From the NCBI GenBank assembly GCA_013396915.1, contig VWZL01000903.1, positions 541,327-605,326 of the forward strand: 64,000 nucleotides of DNA. The letters run 5' to 3'. Shown piece after piece: positions 53,101-64,000 of this stretch. The notes beneath the pieces were generated by a model. That model did not search any database. It was not told the origin of the DNA and saw only the letters and a program-made list of their open reading frames with translations. The DNA is from Stercorarius parasiticus (lineage: Eukaryota > Chordata > Aves > Charadriiformes > Stercorariidae). A program made the translations under genes and the position numbers. How positions within the stretch are numbered: position 1 is the stretch's first letter; the number at the start of each line of letters is the position of its first letter.

Positions 53101-56100
53101 TGTTTTGTTCAATTTGCTACTGTTTTAAAGAATGAGGTTTTAAACTTACTGAAAGTTATTAGATTTTATGCATTGAACGAAAAGCAAGAAAATTTGTAAA
53201 GCATAATATGACGTTGATTTCTAAAGTAAAAAGGAAATTGGATCTAAAGTTCAGCGAACTATAGCTGATTTTCATTATAGACATTTCTACTGAGAAATTC
53301 TGTTAAGATTTAAAACTGCTGCTAAATGTACAGACACCTTGTGAAATGGCAAATCTCTGTACAGTTTTAAGCACAGAAGAATGGGAATGCCGGATCAGAC
53401 CAAAATATCCTTTTCACTGATTTCCCACAGAAACTTATAGAAAGTGAGTAAGAAGAGGGCAAGTACTTACAGAGGCACCAAAAGACAGGGCAGTTCCCTC
53501 GTGCTTAGGAGCAATGAAGGGCTGGGAAGGCTGCGAGAGGGTCCAGCCTCAGCCTCCAGTCCCTCCGGCTGCGGTCCCAGTCTGCTCTGGGTCTCTCTCG
53601 GAGACCCGACTCTCTGCCTGGGGTCCACGTGCCGAAATTTCAAGGGGCTGGGGAGGGTGAAAGGGAAAAAAAAAAGAAAAAGAGGCAGGTAGTTTGGGAG
53701 TAATGAGAAACTTTCTGGTGGTAAAGGAATTAGTATCTCATTTGCTCAAGGGCCAAAATCGCATTCCCTGGCACCCAATGTTCTATGGGAAGTCAGATCC
53801 TCCATAACTCCTAAATTCCAGCAATATGCAGTTTAGAGTTAAAAGTTAATCTATATTTAATCATGTATAATAAATCTATAAATGAGTTATGCATGCCAAA
53901 ATGAAGGGTATTAGGATGTCTGATATACTGTAAAATGGATGTCTAATTGATTTATTTTGTCTAAAGCACCACTGAACATAGAGCTGCTTTCCATAGGGGA
54001 AAATACCACTTACGTTTCCTAGAAGTTACAACAGAGTATGGGATATGAGGAGACTAACATTCTCTTCCCTATCTGCCAGGGAAACCTTATAACCAGGACT
54101 CATGGCATGACATTGATAAATGATTTAATTCCATGGTGTTTGCCCCATATTCCTCAAGTGGGATTTTTAAATGGAGATGAATAACTACTCTCTTCTCTGA
54201 GGTTTCAGATGCCTCAATTTTGCATAGTCTAATATATGTATACACAACATTTGAGAATTTTTAAAGAAAAACACCAAATATATTAGAGCCTTTTAGCCAG
54301 TTTGCATGCATAGCACAATTTATAAAGATGATAATGAACAAACCCAGGCAATTTGGTGATTCTAGTGGATGAATAAATACTGAATGAATATGAATAAATA
54401 AAGGGATATGAACAGATTATTTTTGTTGCTTTTACTGGCAATAGAAAAATATTTCAGGCTTATCTAAAACTGTTTATAAACTGAGGTGTTGGACCGTGTG
54501 CTTTGGATTTCAGCAGTCTTTTTTCAGACTTAAGTACTTCACAGTGTTTTAAAATAAAGATGGAGGGAATTTTGAAACATCACTTGAATAAAAATATCTA
54601 AACCATTTCATTCTCAAAAAGTCAACATTTTCTTTTTTAGCAAAGAGGAGAGCTGAGAGTATTCCAGTGTCACTGGATGTTCATTTTGCATTTAAAAAAA
54701 AAAAAGTTTTAGCTGCTAAAGTTCCACTGAGCCCTATTAAAAGCACTGAATTAGAATAAAACTCTACTACAACAGATGGTAGGATGTCCCAGTATATTCA
54801 GGACAGTTTAAGTGTACACATGCACATCTCAAAAACGCATGAAATAAAAATGCTTTAGTTCTTCTGGTTCATTTTTAAAGCGAAGAACATTTCCATGCTC
54901 TCCGATTCATAGAACATTTCCAATTTTTCATAGACTGCCATGACTACACTTTACAGTTCTCTCACCATCACACTTGATGTGAAGTAGGGAAAATGCAGAA
55001 ATACACATGCTCTGTTACCAGCTCGTTTCTCTTTTAAATCAAAACTTCTGATGTTTAAGGAAGAGTTGTGGATAAAAGAAAGTACAACTTGAGGCTATGA
55101 TATAATGCACTTAAAGGTCCCAAAGGCAATATTCTTAACATCTACAGCCAACTCCGAAACATAACCTAGGAATGTAAATGTTAGGGCTGGGCTCTTAAAT
55201 TCAAGTTTCCTGACACACTGCGGGCTGACAGCCTTTGAATTTATAAAGACTTCCTATCTAAACAACCAAAAGAGCTAAAGATCATTTAGAATAATTATTT
55301 TGATCTGTACTTACAAAGCAGTAGCAACCTATGAGAAAGTACTACCATGTACATATCCAGGTGATGACTTCATCTGATCATACATGTTTTCATCATCTTA
55401 AAATTGTTGTTCCATGCACAATTTGGAGACTAGTTTTTTCTGTACAGGTAGGCAGTCAGGGGCTGTCTGTCAGGGGGATTCAGAGAATCATAGAAACACA
55501 GAACCATAGAATGGTTCTATGGGTTGGAAGGGACCTTAAAGATCACCTAGTTCCAACCCCCCTGCCACGGGCAGGGACACCTCCCACTAGACCAGGCTGC
55601 TCAAAGCCCCATCCAGCCTGGCCTTGGACACTTCCAGGGATGGGGCATCCACAACTTCCCTGGGCAACCTGTTCCAGTGTCTCACCACCCTCACAGTAAA
55701 GAATTTCTTCCTAATATCCAATCTAAATCTACCCTCCTCCAGTTTGAAACTATTACCCCTCCTCCTATCATTACACTCCCTGATAAAGATTCCTAACACT
55801 ATTTTATGTATTTGTGTGTAACAATATATACACTCACAATGAGGTTTAGAATGGATCAAGAAATTATTCTTCCTCATTATATTTTTTCAAATAACTGAAA
55901 TACTTGAGTATTTCATGGAAATGCCTTCTCTCCATTTTTCCCCCCCTGAATATTATTTTTAAACAGAAAAAAAGAAAGTATTTTTTTTGTTTTCTGCAGG
56001 TGCCTACAAAACCCAAGGAATGAGCCAGAGAAACCCTAACTTCTTTGGAGACCAAGGGCACTTTAAATTTTGCAGTAAAAGTACCTGAGGGGTACCTAAT

Positions 56101-57229
56101 GGGCCTTGTCAAATAGATGTGCTCATTGGCGTGGCTATTACACAACAGCACTGAGTTTGGCACAGAGCATATTAGCGACACATACTTTCATTCAAAACTG
56201 TCATAATGTTGGGTCAATGTGACCTCTGCATTTTGTAATGCGGGTCATCGAGTCAACATACACAGTGCCCTCCAGGGTGCCAGGATGAGAACTCAAGGCT
56301 CCCTTCTGCCTCCCCTGTAACTTTGCATGGAAAATCTAAATCCCTCTGTGGGGAGCTGGCCTTTTCAGCCATGAGCCTTTCAGAAGTGGTGTCAACTATT
56401 CTTCCTGAATTAATTTTTATTTTACCCAGACTATTAACTTTCATTCTGAAAATGAAAAAAATACGTAAAAGAAGAAAAAGAAATTAAGGAGGCTGAGAGA
56501 GCGGGCTTCGTTCTAAGTAATAATTTCTGCTGCCACCAAAATTGAAATGCACTCCAACATACCTTAAAGGTGCACAATCCTTGTAGCAAGTAGATCTCAT
56601 GTCTTTTACAACATGGATACACTTCTAGAACGTATAATCTGGACTGTGAAAGTGTAAAGAGATTCTTTTCTACAGGATTCCATGAGCATTAACTGCACCT
56701 GAAAGTTTTCCTTCCTTAAAAAAATGCCTGTGTTTTACGACAGCACTCCAATAGCTCATGAGGGTTAGAAGGGACGCCGGAAAACTTTGTATCACCCTGG
56801 CATGTAGGCAAGTGCTTCAGGGGATGGAAGAACAGAAATTAAAAATATGCAACTGAATGATTTTCTGAAGAACCACTGACTTAAGGAAAGAGAAGCAAAA
56901 CTAGCAGTTTATTTGTGGAGAATATAGCAATGAAAACAACAGGACAGCTTAAGATGTGAAAATTATTTCAGTGCCGGACCACAGTAAACCACACACATGT
57001 ATTTCTGATCGCATTGAGCATAAAAATTCCCATAATGAATCACGCCAAAGTTGCATCTGGTTTGCTGTCTAGTTTGCTGCCTCTGGCAATGGGCACATAA
57101 TTTGGAAGGAGCATAAAGAAACAGGCCAGATAGAAAGTAAAGTCATTCTTCCCCAGGTATAACCTTTCAGTTTCAAGCAGCCTGAGGTTTATGGACTTCC
57201 TAAGCCAGAGGGTGCATTCACAGCATTGA
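50104..57229. other. Flanking region without recognisable genes
   Basis: Apart from the CR1 at 55484-55795 I see nothing assignable. There is a moderately GC-rich stretch at 52390-52730 and another at 53500-53650; both give short open frames with no domain. Confidence 0.6.
55484..55795 (-). mobile_element. CR1 LINE fragment (about 310 bp)
   Basis: A minus-strand CR1 close in sequence to the 25815-26463 copy: the same 3' UTR blocks (ttggaactaggtgatcttta, gcagcctggtctagtgggag) and the coding block [19 protein letters not shown]. The 3' end carries an extra copy of the ctatggttctgtg-type unit. 5'-truncated at about 55795. Confidence 0.95.
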
Positions 57230-57830
57230 TTTTAATACCCATTGATGGAACTCCTTTTCATGCATTTCTCTAATGGATTTTTGAGCCCATTTATAACTGT
57301 GGCCTCCACAGCTTCCTCTGGCAAGAAGCTCCACAATTTAATTATGCATTGTGTGAAAAAGGACTTCATATTGCTTGCTTTAAACCGACCGCCTGATCAT
57401 CTGAGTGCTCCTTTGTTTTTTATAGTACGAGCAATAATAAATAATCATTTATGCAGTCTGTGACTTCATATACATCTATCATATCTCTCCTCCCTCATCT
57501 GCTTTCCAGACTTCAGAATCTCAACTTAAGTCTCTTTCTTCCTACCAATGCCATTTTATACCTCTAATCATCCCTGTAGCTCTTTCCTATACCTTTATCT
57601 AGCTCTCAAGCTCTTTGAGATGGAAGACATCTGCATGAAGTTTAGAGGATGTGGGTAGACCACAGATTTCTACAATACTGTACCGATCCGGTTTTGTTCT
57701 ATTAATTCCCTGATTGCTCTTAGCGCTTGTTTACCTTTTTGACCTCTGCTGGGCATGGAACTGAGACCTTCACTGAACTATCTGCAGTGACTTTGAGATC
57801 TTTACTGTAAGGATCATGGCAAATTTATGC
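57230..57830 (-). mobile_element. Ancient CR1/L3-like LINE relic
   Basis: A strongly diverged copy recognisable on the minus strand by ordered remnants of the CR1-family 3' region: the equivalent of cttcctctggcaagaagctccacaattt, then the tttaa...tgcctgatcatctgagtgctcctt block, atatctctcctccctcatctg, gctttccagactt, cctgtagctctttcctatacc, ttgagatggaagacatctgc and cagtgactttgagatcttt. Order and spacing fit a degraded CR1 of the older amniote kind (as in turtles and crocodilians), distinct from the young avian copies. Assigned from memory of family sequence, so the subfamily is uncertain. Confidence 0.72.
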
Positions 57831-60800
57831 ACCGCTGTTGAGTGTAATTTTTATATTTGGAAATAGAATGTCTTAAAAAGAAAAAGTAAAGAAATTCTGT
57901 GGACTAAAATAATGGTATAGAACTTATTGGATCTGAGCTAGAACTAGACACCTTCAAGAACAGCAGTGATTTAAAACGTGAGTAAACAGGTGTCTATGTC
58001 TTGACATATTCTCACTTCATCCTTCCTACCTTGCTCTTAAATGCCAACGAACAGGTGTTCAGACTTGCAAATTCACGGGCATGTTTCTGAGCAAAGCTAA
58101 ACTTCCCAGCTCTGGCTGATGTCAAAAGGAGTCAAGACTGGCTAGCCCTCATAGAATTGGACCTGAAAAGTATTGTTCTGGTAACTGTTTATACTATGTG
58201 ACATTGTCACTTCCATACTCTTTGTGGAGCTTGATGCTGGGAAAAATGAATTTCTAGAGAGGTTACGAAAGATCAAGGATGCTATAATGTCATCATAATT
58301 ACATGTAACTTGGGCATCGGCGTTACATAAAAGCATATTGAATGCTTACTTAACATAACATTTGAATAAATCATGTTTAAAATCATGTTCACTGAAACAT
58401 TTATTTCAGCTCGAGCCACATAGTTTAAGCTTCTCATACATAAACATTTTTGGCATTATTTATGAAAACTTGGCTTGCATCCACTTAATTTATACTTTAA
58501 AAAATAAGAGATAGCTATATGAATCTTATATTTATAGCAGAAACCTCCATCGTCTGCTGCTTACTGAGGTTTCAGCAGATCTACAATGGTAATTCAATAA
58601 CTGTGTCTATAATATCCTGGGAGTTTTAAACACAATTTCCCATTTTTGCATTTGAGATTTCGCTCTGTACTTTCTTACTTTTCTTGATAGGCTTTTAGGT
58701 ACTAAAAATAATTTGTTAGTGCCTATCATGCTGTGTGACAATGACGCCCTTGAATGCCTAACCTGGTTAGCATGGGTTGAACCTCCAAGAAAAAGGGAAA
58801 GTGAATTTTACTGACTCATTAGTGCGGGTGCCTCACTGTTTCTGAAAGTTCTGGAGGTAGGGTTTGCAAGGTGGGTTGAACAATCTTGAGGTAGAAGCCC
58901 AGAAGCAGCTGTTCCAGGGAGGACGAGTTAACACTGAGGTTTTGCATCTAGCTGTTAAACCAATAGTTATTGCACCAAAGCCATCTAGTACGGGCTTCAT
59001 TTGGTCTCTGTTGTGTATGCTGGGTGATCAAAAAAAGTATTTTCTTCACTTCAAAATTCAAATTCACTTCACTTCGAAACGTTCAAATGTAACAAGGTGT
59101 GCATTCTCCAAGCCCGTGGAGGAGTTTAGCATCACATTTGTTTTTCTTCCTGTTTGTAAATGGCTTGTGAGTTCTTTCCAGAGTAGAAAAAGAATTTTTT
59201 CTTAATAGTGGCATTCCATGTTCAGATGCTTTCAAAATCTGACGCTGAAATATCTCACTTTCTTATTGTTAGCATTATCTTCCAAGCTATAAATATTAGC
59301 CTTTGTATCTATATTTTCATGCTGAATCATTTTGTTAGATACAAAACATCAAGAGTAGTTGTTAAGCATTCTGTGATTCACGAGCATTGCTTCGTGTCCC
59401 GGCCTTAATCCAGAAAGGGCTATCACATTTCACTCTCCTGAAAACTATTTTCAAATGAGTATGATATTTAACTTAATTTCTGCTTTTACATGATCTTGTA
59501 GGATTTGAAGGCGTGACAAAAAGTTGTTTAAAATTTAACTTACATTTAGTTAAAAGACTCCAGCAATTCCAGAAATATAGTACTAACTCAGCGGCTTTCC
59601 TGTTTCTTTGCTGTCCGCTTACCGTCAACGGGGATATTCTAAAGACATATAAGACATCTTGGTCTGATACGCTTTTGGAGGGCAATATGCTCAGTGTATT
59701 GAAACAGATCTAGCCTTCCTCCCCATTAAATCACCATGGGTGGGATTTATCTTATACAATATTATATACCCCAAAGTCAGACGTCTAGCTAGGTATAGGC
59801 TATGTTCACAGTTAGTAGGTACTTCTGGAGGGTGATTCATCCGCCCTATTTTAGCCTTTTTCAGCCTTTGGAGTGTCTTTCAGTCTTTGGACTTTCCCCC
59901 CTGTACTACTAACGTAGCCTATGGTAACTGGCTCAGACTTACACATTTCATTTCTGATGCTTATATCAGCAAGGAGGAATCCCAACCAGAGACATTCTGA
60001 GTCGCGGTACCATCCAGAAATTGTGCAGGCTTTAAAACAAGCACACAAAGATCTTATTTTGCAGTTCAGAAAAGTCCTACCATTCCGGTATAGGTTGCTC
60101 ATGGCATCTTTTCCTGTATTGTATGGAGTGAGACTTCAAGAGAGCTGGGAGGAGAAAAAAGGGGAAGAGACAAGTTACTATTTTTGTTACTTTAATAATC
60201 CTAAATGCAAAACATTAGCTCTTTCTAGCAACAAAAACTCCACCAGCAGCAGTACTGAAACCATATGCCCTCCATTTGATTTACCATCAACGACTGCCTG
60301 GCTGCACACAGAGCCTCTCTGCTTAATAGTGGCTCTAGGCAAGTGCATGTACAATATTCAAAGCAGTTTTGTTCTTTTATTAAAGTTGTGATAAGGATGC
60401 AAAGCATTTTAATGGGAATAATCAATTATATAATGATATTCATATACAACAAAGTGCTTTTAATATAAGTACTTTTAATGTGGCGCTTTTGTGACGGGGG
60501 AATTACTTTTGTAATACTTTCAGAAGCATGTCTTCCCTTGGTGCCAGGAAGACAGAAACAGTAGGAGACTTCTGTAAGAGATGAACTCCATTTACTCATC
60601 GTTCACAAGAAGGCATTTTTCAATGCAGGGACCAAAGGATTTTACCACTCTGATGAATAAGAGAATTTCAACATCAAGATGTGTGTACATTTTTGTAAGA
60701 GAAGAAAAAAACGGAGTGCATTATCATGCACTGAATAAAATCCCATTGTGAAACTTCCACATTGAAAAGATGAAATTTGATTCTTTTCCTGTTTCATTTG

Positions 60801-63182
60801 CCTAATTCTTTTCCTGATCTCCATTTGCTGTTTTCATCTCTCTTCCAAAAAAACAAGCTAAGTTAATTCTATCCTGCCATTGGCATTTTTGCTGATGGAT
60901 GTCAAAAGTTATAAACACAAGGTGGCCATACAAGATGTTTTGAAAATTTTAATAAATATATTAACAGAAACTGTTGGTATATGCAAGTTTCTTTTTACCT
61001 TATGGGTATGGATATATTTAGGTAAGGGGATTGAAAACAGACACTTATTCCACCTATATTGTACATGTTCATGTAGAAGTGGTGCCCTCTTCCACCCATA
61101 GCTAATTTGCTATAAAACCCATGCCAGTTGTCATGGTTACAGGGTGAGCTGTGTCTGTCTCTCAGGTGTCATTTGCTGTGTTTGGAAGCATAGTCCTAAA
61201 GGAAGACATAGGCTGAGCATGGTCCCTGACTCTCTATATCCGGCATCTGCAAACGTAGAGTGCTTGCTCCTATAACTTGCAGCAAGTGGCCACATGCACT
61301 GTAGGAAAGAGCACAGCCATCTTCTCATCTCAATATTGACCATGTGACTACCAATATGAGATATGTGACTATCATCAGGGGATATATTTGGGTCAGTGCT
61401 GGGGCTTCAGATGTCCCTTCTGTGTTCTTCCTCCCTTCCTCTCTCCTTTGCTGAGCTCAAGAATTTACTTCAAGCCTATACCGAGTCATGGTGGACCAGA
61501 CGACTAATAAGCATGGACACTAGACAAAACTGTACTTGAGAACATCAATCAAACCACAAAATAGCATGCTCAGGCATGGTTGCAGGCATGCAGTACTATG
61601 GTCTTTAAACCTAGAGCAATGTGGCTTGTGAATCCTGATGCCTACAACTATCAAAGGAATCTAAGATATTGTGAAGTTTGGGGTTGGATTTATCTGAAGA
61701 TTAGATGTAGGTGTCTACATGAGAACTGGATGTTCCCATTATGTCAACAGAGATCTATTCAACTCAGTTAATGGAGCCTATGTATAGAAAGCTGGGGATC
61801 CTTCTCTTGGGTGGAATCTGACCTGAGAGGCTCGGCCCAGTTCTCATACACAAGCACCCTGAGCCATTGGGATGCTCCTAGGAATCCCCCTTGGACTCCA
61901 GTAACCTCTCCAGTAGAGCGTGGGTATCGCATAAGTCCTGTGTTGTAACTGACAGCTCTATGCACCGTCTCTAGTAACTCAGGGCATCTTAAATGGAGTA
62001 GATATTGGCATCTAACCTTAGCCCTACCCAGCCCTACCAGTTCTGTTCTAGATGACTATTTCAAGGGGATCCAAGACGTAAGAAAGGCCTCACATCTCCC
62101 TACCCAGTGCATGAGGGAGTGGGGCATTCACAATACTCAGCTGTTAACATCCTTTAGCCCATGCATATTTAATGTAAAATGCATAACCTCTCCAGGAACA
62201 GGGACCAAACACACGATCTACCTTTCCCATGTAAGTGGAGCTTAATGCATTCAAACTTGTGATCATTTACCCCATGCTTTTAGTTGCTTCTCTTTAACTT
62301 CTCTAAGCAGACAGGTAAAGTAATGCACAGAGACATAAATCAGATTGTAAGATACAAATCAATACTTATTATGGAGAGCCCCTTACATTCATCACATCTT
62401 CTCAGAAACTACTTAGCTAAAACTTATATTTTATTGCTGATTCCAGCAAAGCCAACACATTTCAGACAACATCTCCTCTTGCTCTCTCTTAAATCAGTAG
62501 AACTATTTCAGAAGAATCCTTTGTTCCCACATGCCCTGAAACAGTCCAACAAAAACATTCAGGAAAAAGATCTCTTTTTTCTCGTTAAAAAATGCAAAAT
62601 GTATTCTGCAAAGTGATATGTATTTCGATTGAAAAAGCTCAAAAATACAGACTTAAGCTTCAAATTTTCGATATGCCTTTTTTCATATGAACCTCAATGT
62701 TTAAACACACATAAAAATATTAAAAACATCAGAGATAAAGTATTTCATTTTACATTGAATACAATGCATTAAACTACAATGTAATTTTTTAGTTTGGCTT
62801 ATAAAAAAATAATGGAATAACTGAATTGCATAATGTTCCTCTGGATCAATTTGAAACCTTTCCTGAAAATTATTCACATAGCTCTATCGAAACCATATTG
62901 TTGCATTGTGTTTTTCACAAAAGCAGTGACTATTTTTTTCCTGTTTCATTTCTTGGCAACAGAGTCATGGACCTATAATTAAAAACTCACTTAGACAACT
63001 TCCAAAAGATTATTACAATCTTGTCATGTCAGGGTTTGAACAAGTCAATTTATAAATTTTTTTTTTCCCCATCCCTAGATTCTACAATGATGGTCTGAAA
63101 ACCATCAAAGCCCTAAACTACGTTTTGTTTTGGCAATGTACACAGGGCATGCAAATGATATTCTCTCTTTCTCTCTTTTTAG
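57831..63182. other. Flanking region without recognisable genes
   Basis: AT-rich. The longest frame is 156 codons at 59921-60391 on the plus strand, without domain, splice-site support or family resemblance. No GABRB3 exon (signal peptide, NMSFVKETVDKLLKGYD or DYTLTMYFQQYW segments) was seen on the plus strand. Confidence 0.55.
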
Positions 63183-63230
63183 GAATGCAGTTGAAGAAAA
63201 CAAAAAACTATATGCCATTTATGACACAAG
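63183..63230 (+). CDS. Candidate 48-nt internal exon of an unidentified gene
   Basis: A long pyrimidine tract (ttctctctttctctcttttt) ends in AG at 63181-63182, and GTGAGT follows 63230 after ACAAG, so both splice sites are near consensus. The 48 nt are a multiple of three. One phase, leaving one base at the left and two at the right, reads NAVEENKKLYAIYDT(R), which is hydrophilic and protein-like; a second phase is also open, the third has a stop. It does not match any GABRA5, GABRB3 or GABRG3 segment I know. No neighbouring exon was identified. It may belong to a gene that extends past the right edge, to a non-coding transcript, or be a chance pairing of splice signals. Confidence 0.3.
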
Positions 63231-64000
63231 GTGAGTAACAAAAAGTATTTTAAAAACGTGATTATTATCTGTAAATGGAATATTAACCCTTTAAAATGTT
63301 AAAAAGTATTAAATTTTTTTTTTTTTTCCTGAGGCACAAAGTAATCTTTAAATTAAAGCACAATGTCAACTATTTTAGATTATCATACACAAAATTCTGT
63401 ATCTACCTAATAATGATTCCCTTGTGTATATAGTGATTTCCCTTTATATACAGTCCATATGACAAAGAAATGCAGTTGCACAGCCAGCTTAATTTATATG
63501 TTATTCCACAGATGGAATATGGCCCACGATCCTGATCTCTGTAATATGAGCTTAACCGTGGCTGCTTCTGATGCCAGTGTTTGAGGAACGAGAGCGAAGG
63601 GCTAGCTGGCACAGCCTTGGGAAAAGGGGATGCATTAAAAAAGACTAAGAGGCACTTCCACCAGCAGAGCGCTGTGTCTTGGCAGTGCACGGCTGTGGAT
63701 ACAGCCTCTGTATAAACACACCTCCACACTCTGAAGCATTTCCTTTCCCCTCATCCTTCATGGGCTGTTTCCTGTTAAGGGCACTCCTTAGCATAAGTAA
63801 AAAACGTCCTCAAAGGATAAGAGGAAGACATACATCAGGCTTTCACTTTATTCTACCCATAGCTTTTTCTTTGTTACCCTGGATTATTGCTTCCAGAATT
63901 CTTCCTAATCTTAGCAAATCAGGATTGATGCCAAATCATTTCACTGCACTTCCTTCTCATTGCTTATGCTGTTTTATGTGGGTGTGTTTGCATGCATAAA
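63231..64000. other. Right edge, no recognisable gene
   Basis: AT-rich up to about 63450, then mixed composition. Frames at 63403-63729 (minus) and 63679-63999 (plus) are open but show no protein-family features. Confidence 0.5.

Noticed and set aside
59921..60391. 156-codon open frame on the plus strand
   Set aside because: No recognised family, no catalytic or structural motif, no flanking splice pairs or polyadenylation context. One part (RYHPEIVQALKQAHKDL) looks helical but this can occur by chance.

Overview
This is a vertebrate nuclear window, almost certainly from a bird. The evidence is a series of CR1 LINE fragments with the avian-type 3' end (ATTCTATGATTCT), small multi-exon gene structure, CpG islands, and no bacterial-style gene packing. 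Two runs of N (17273-17462 and 36993-37570) mark it as a draft assembly.

The only gene I can identify with confidence is the 5' half of GABRA5, the GABA-A receptor alpha-5 subunit, on the minus strand. Five exons join in correct phase with consensus splice sites: 36605-36450 (5'UTR plus signal peptide), 27534-27413 (mature N-terminus), 25560-25493 (68 nt), 25379-25159 (221 nt) and 8455-8373 (83 nt, the Cys-loop). They encode the first 193 residues of a protein that is about 460 residues long in mammals. The exons for the rest of the extracellular domain and the four membrane helices were not found between 1 and 8372, so they should lie beyond the left edge.

Layout: 1-8372 is intron. 8373-25379 holds the Cys-loop exon, a 16.7-kb intron and the 221-nt exon. 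25380-28300 holds a 113-nt intron, the 68-nt exon, a CR1, the 122-nt exon and a second CR1. 28300-36449 is a large 5' intron containing a CpG-rich patch at about 33.28-33.72 kb. 36450-39650 carries the start-codon exon and two CpG-island segments; one is interrupted by the 578-base gap and the other contains a near-consensus CTCF motif. From about 40 to 64 kb the DNA is AT-rich with no recognisable gene, apart from CR1 copies, MIR-type SINE relics and one well-formed but unidentified 48-nt candidate exon on the plus strand at 63183-63230.

In amniotes GABRA5 usually sits in a cluster with GABRB3 (divergent, head to head) and GABRG3 (downstream, same direction). By inference GABRB3 would lie beyond the right edge on the plus strand and GABRG3 beyond the left edge. 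Neither is visible here. I found no CRISPR array, operon or microbial-type system, and nothing that I can support as a wholly new biological system. The leads most worth checking are the orphan 48-nt exon, the CTCF site in the promoter island, the intronic CpG patch and the ancient SINE/LINE relics.
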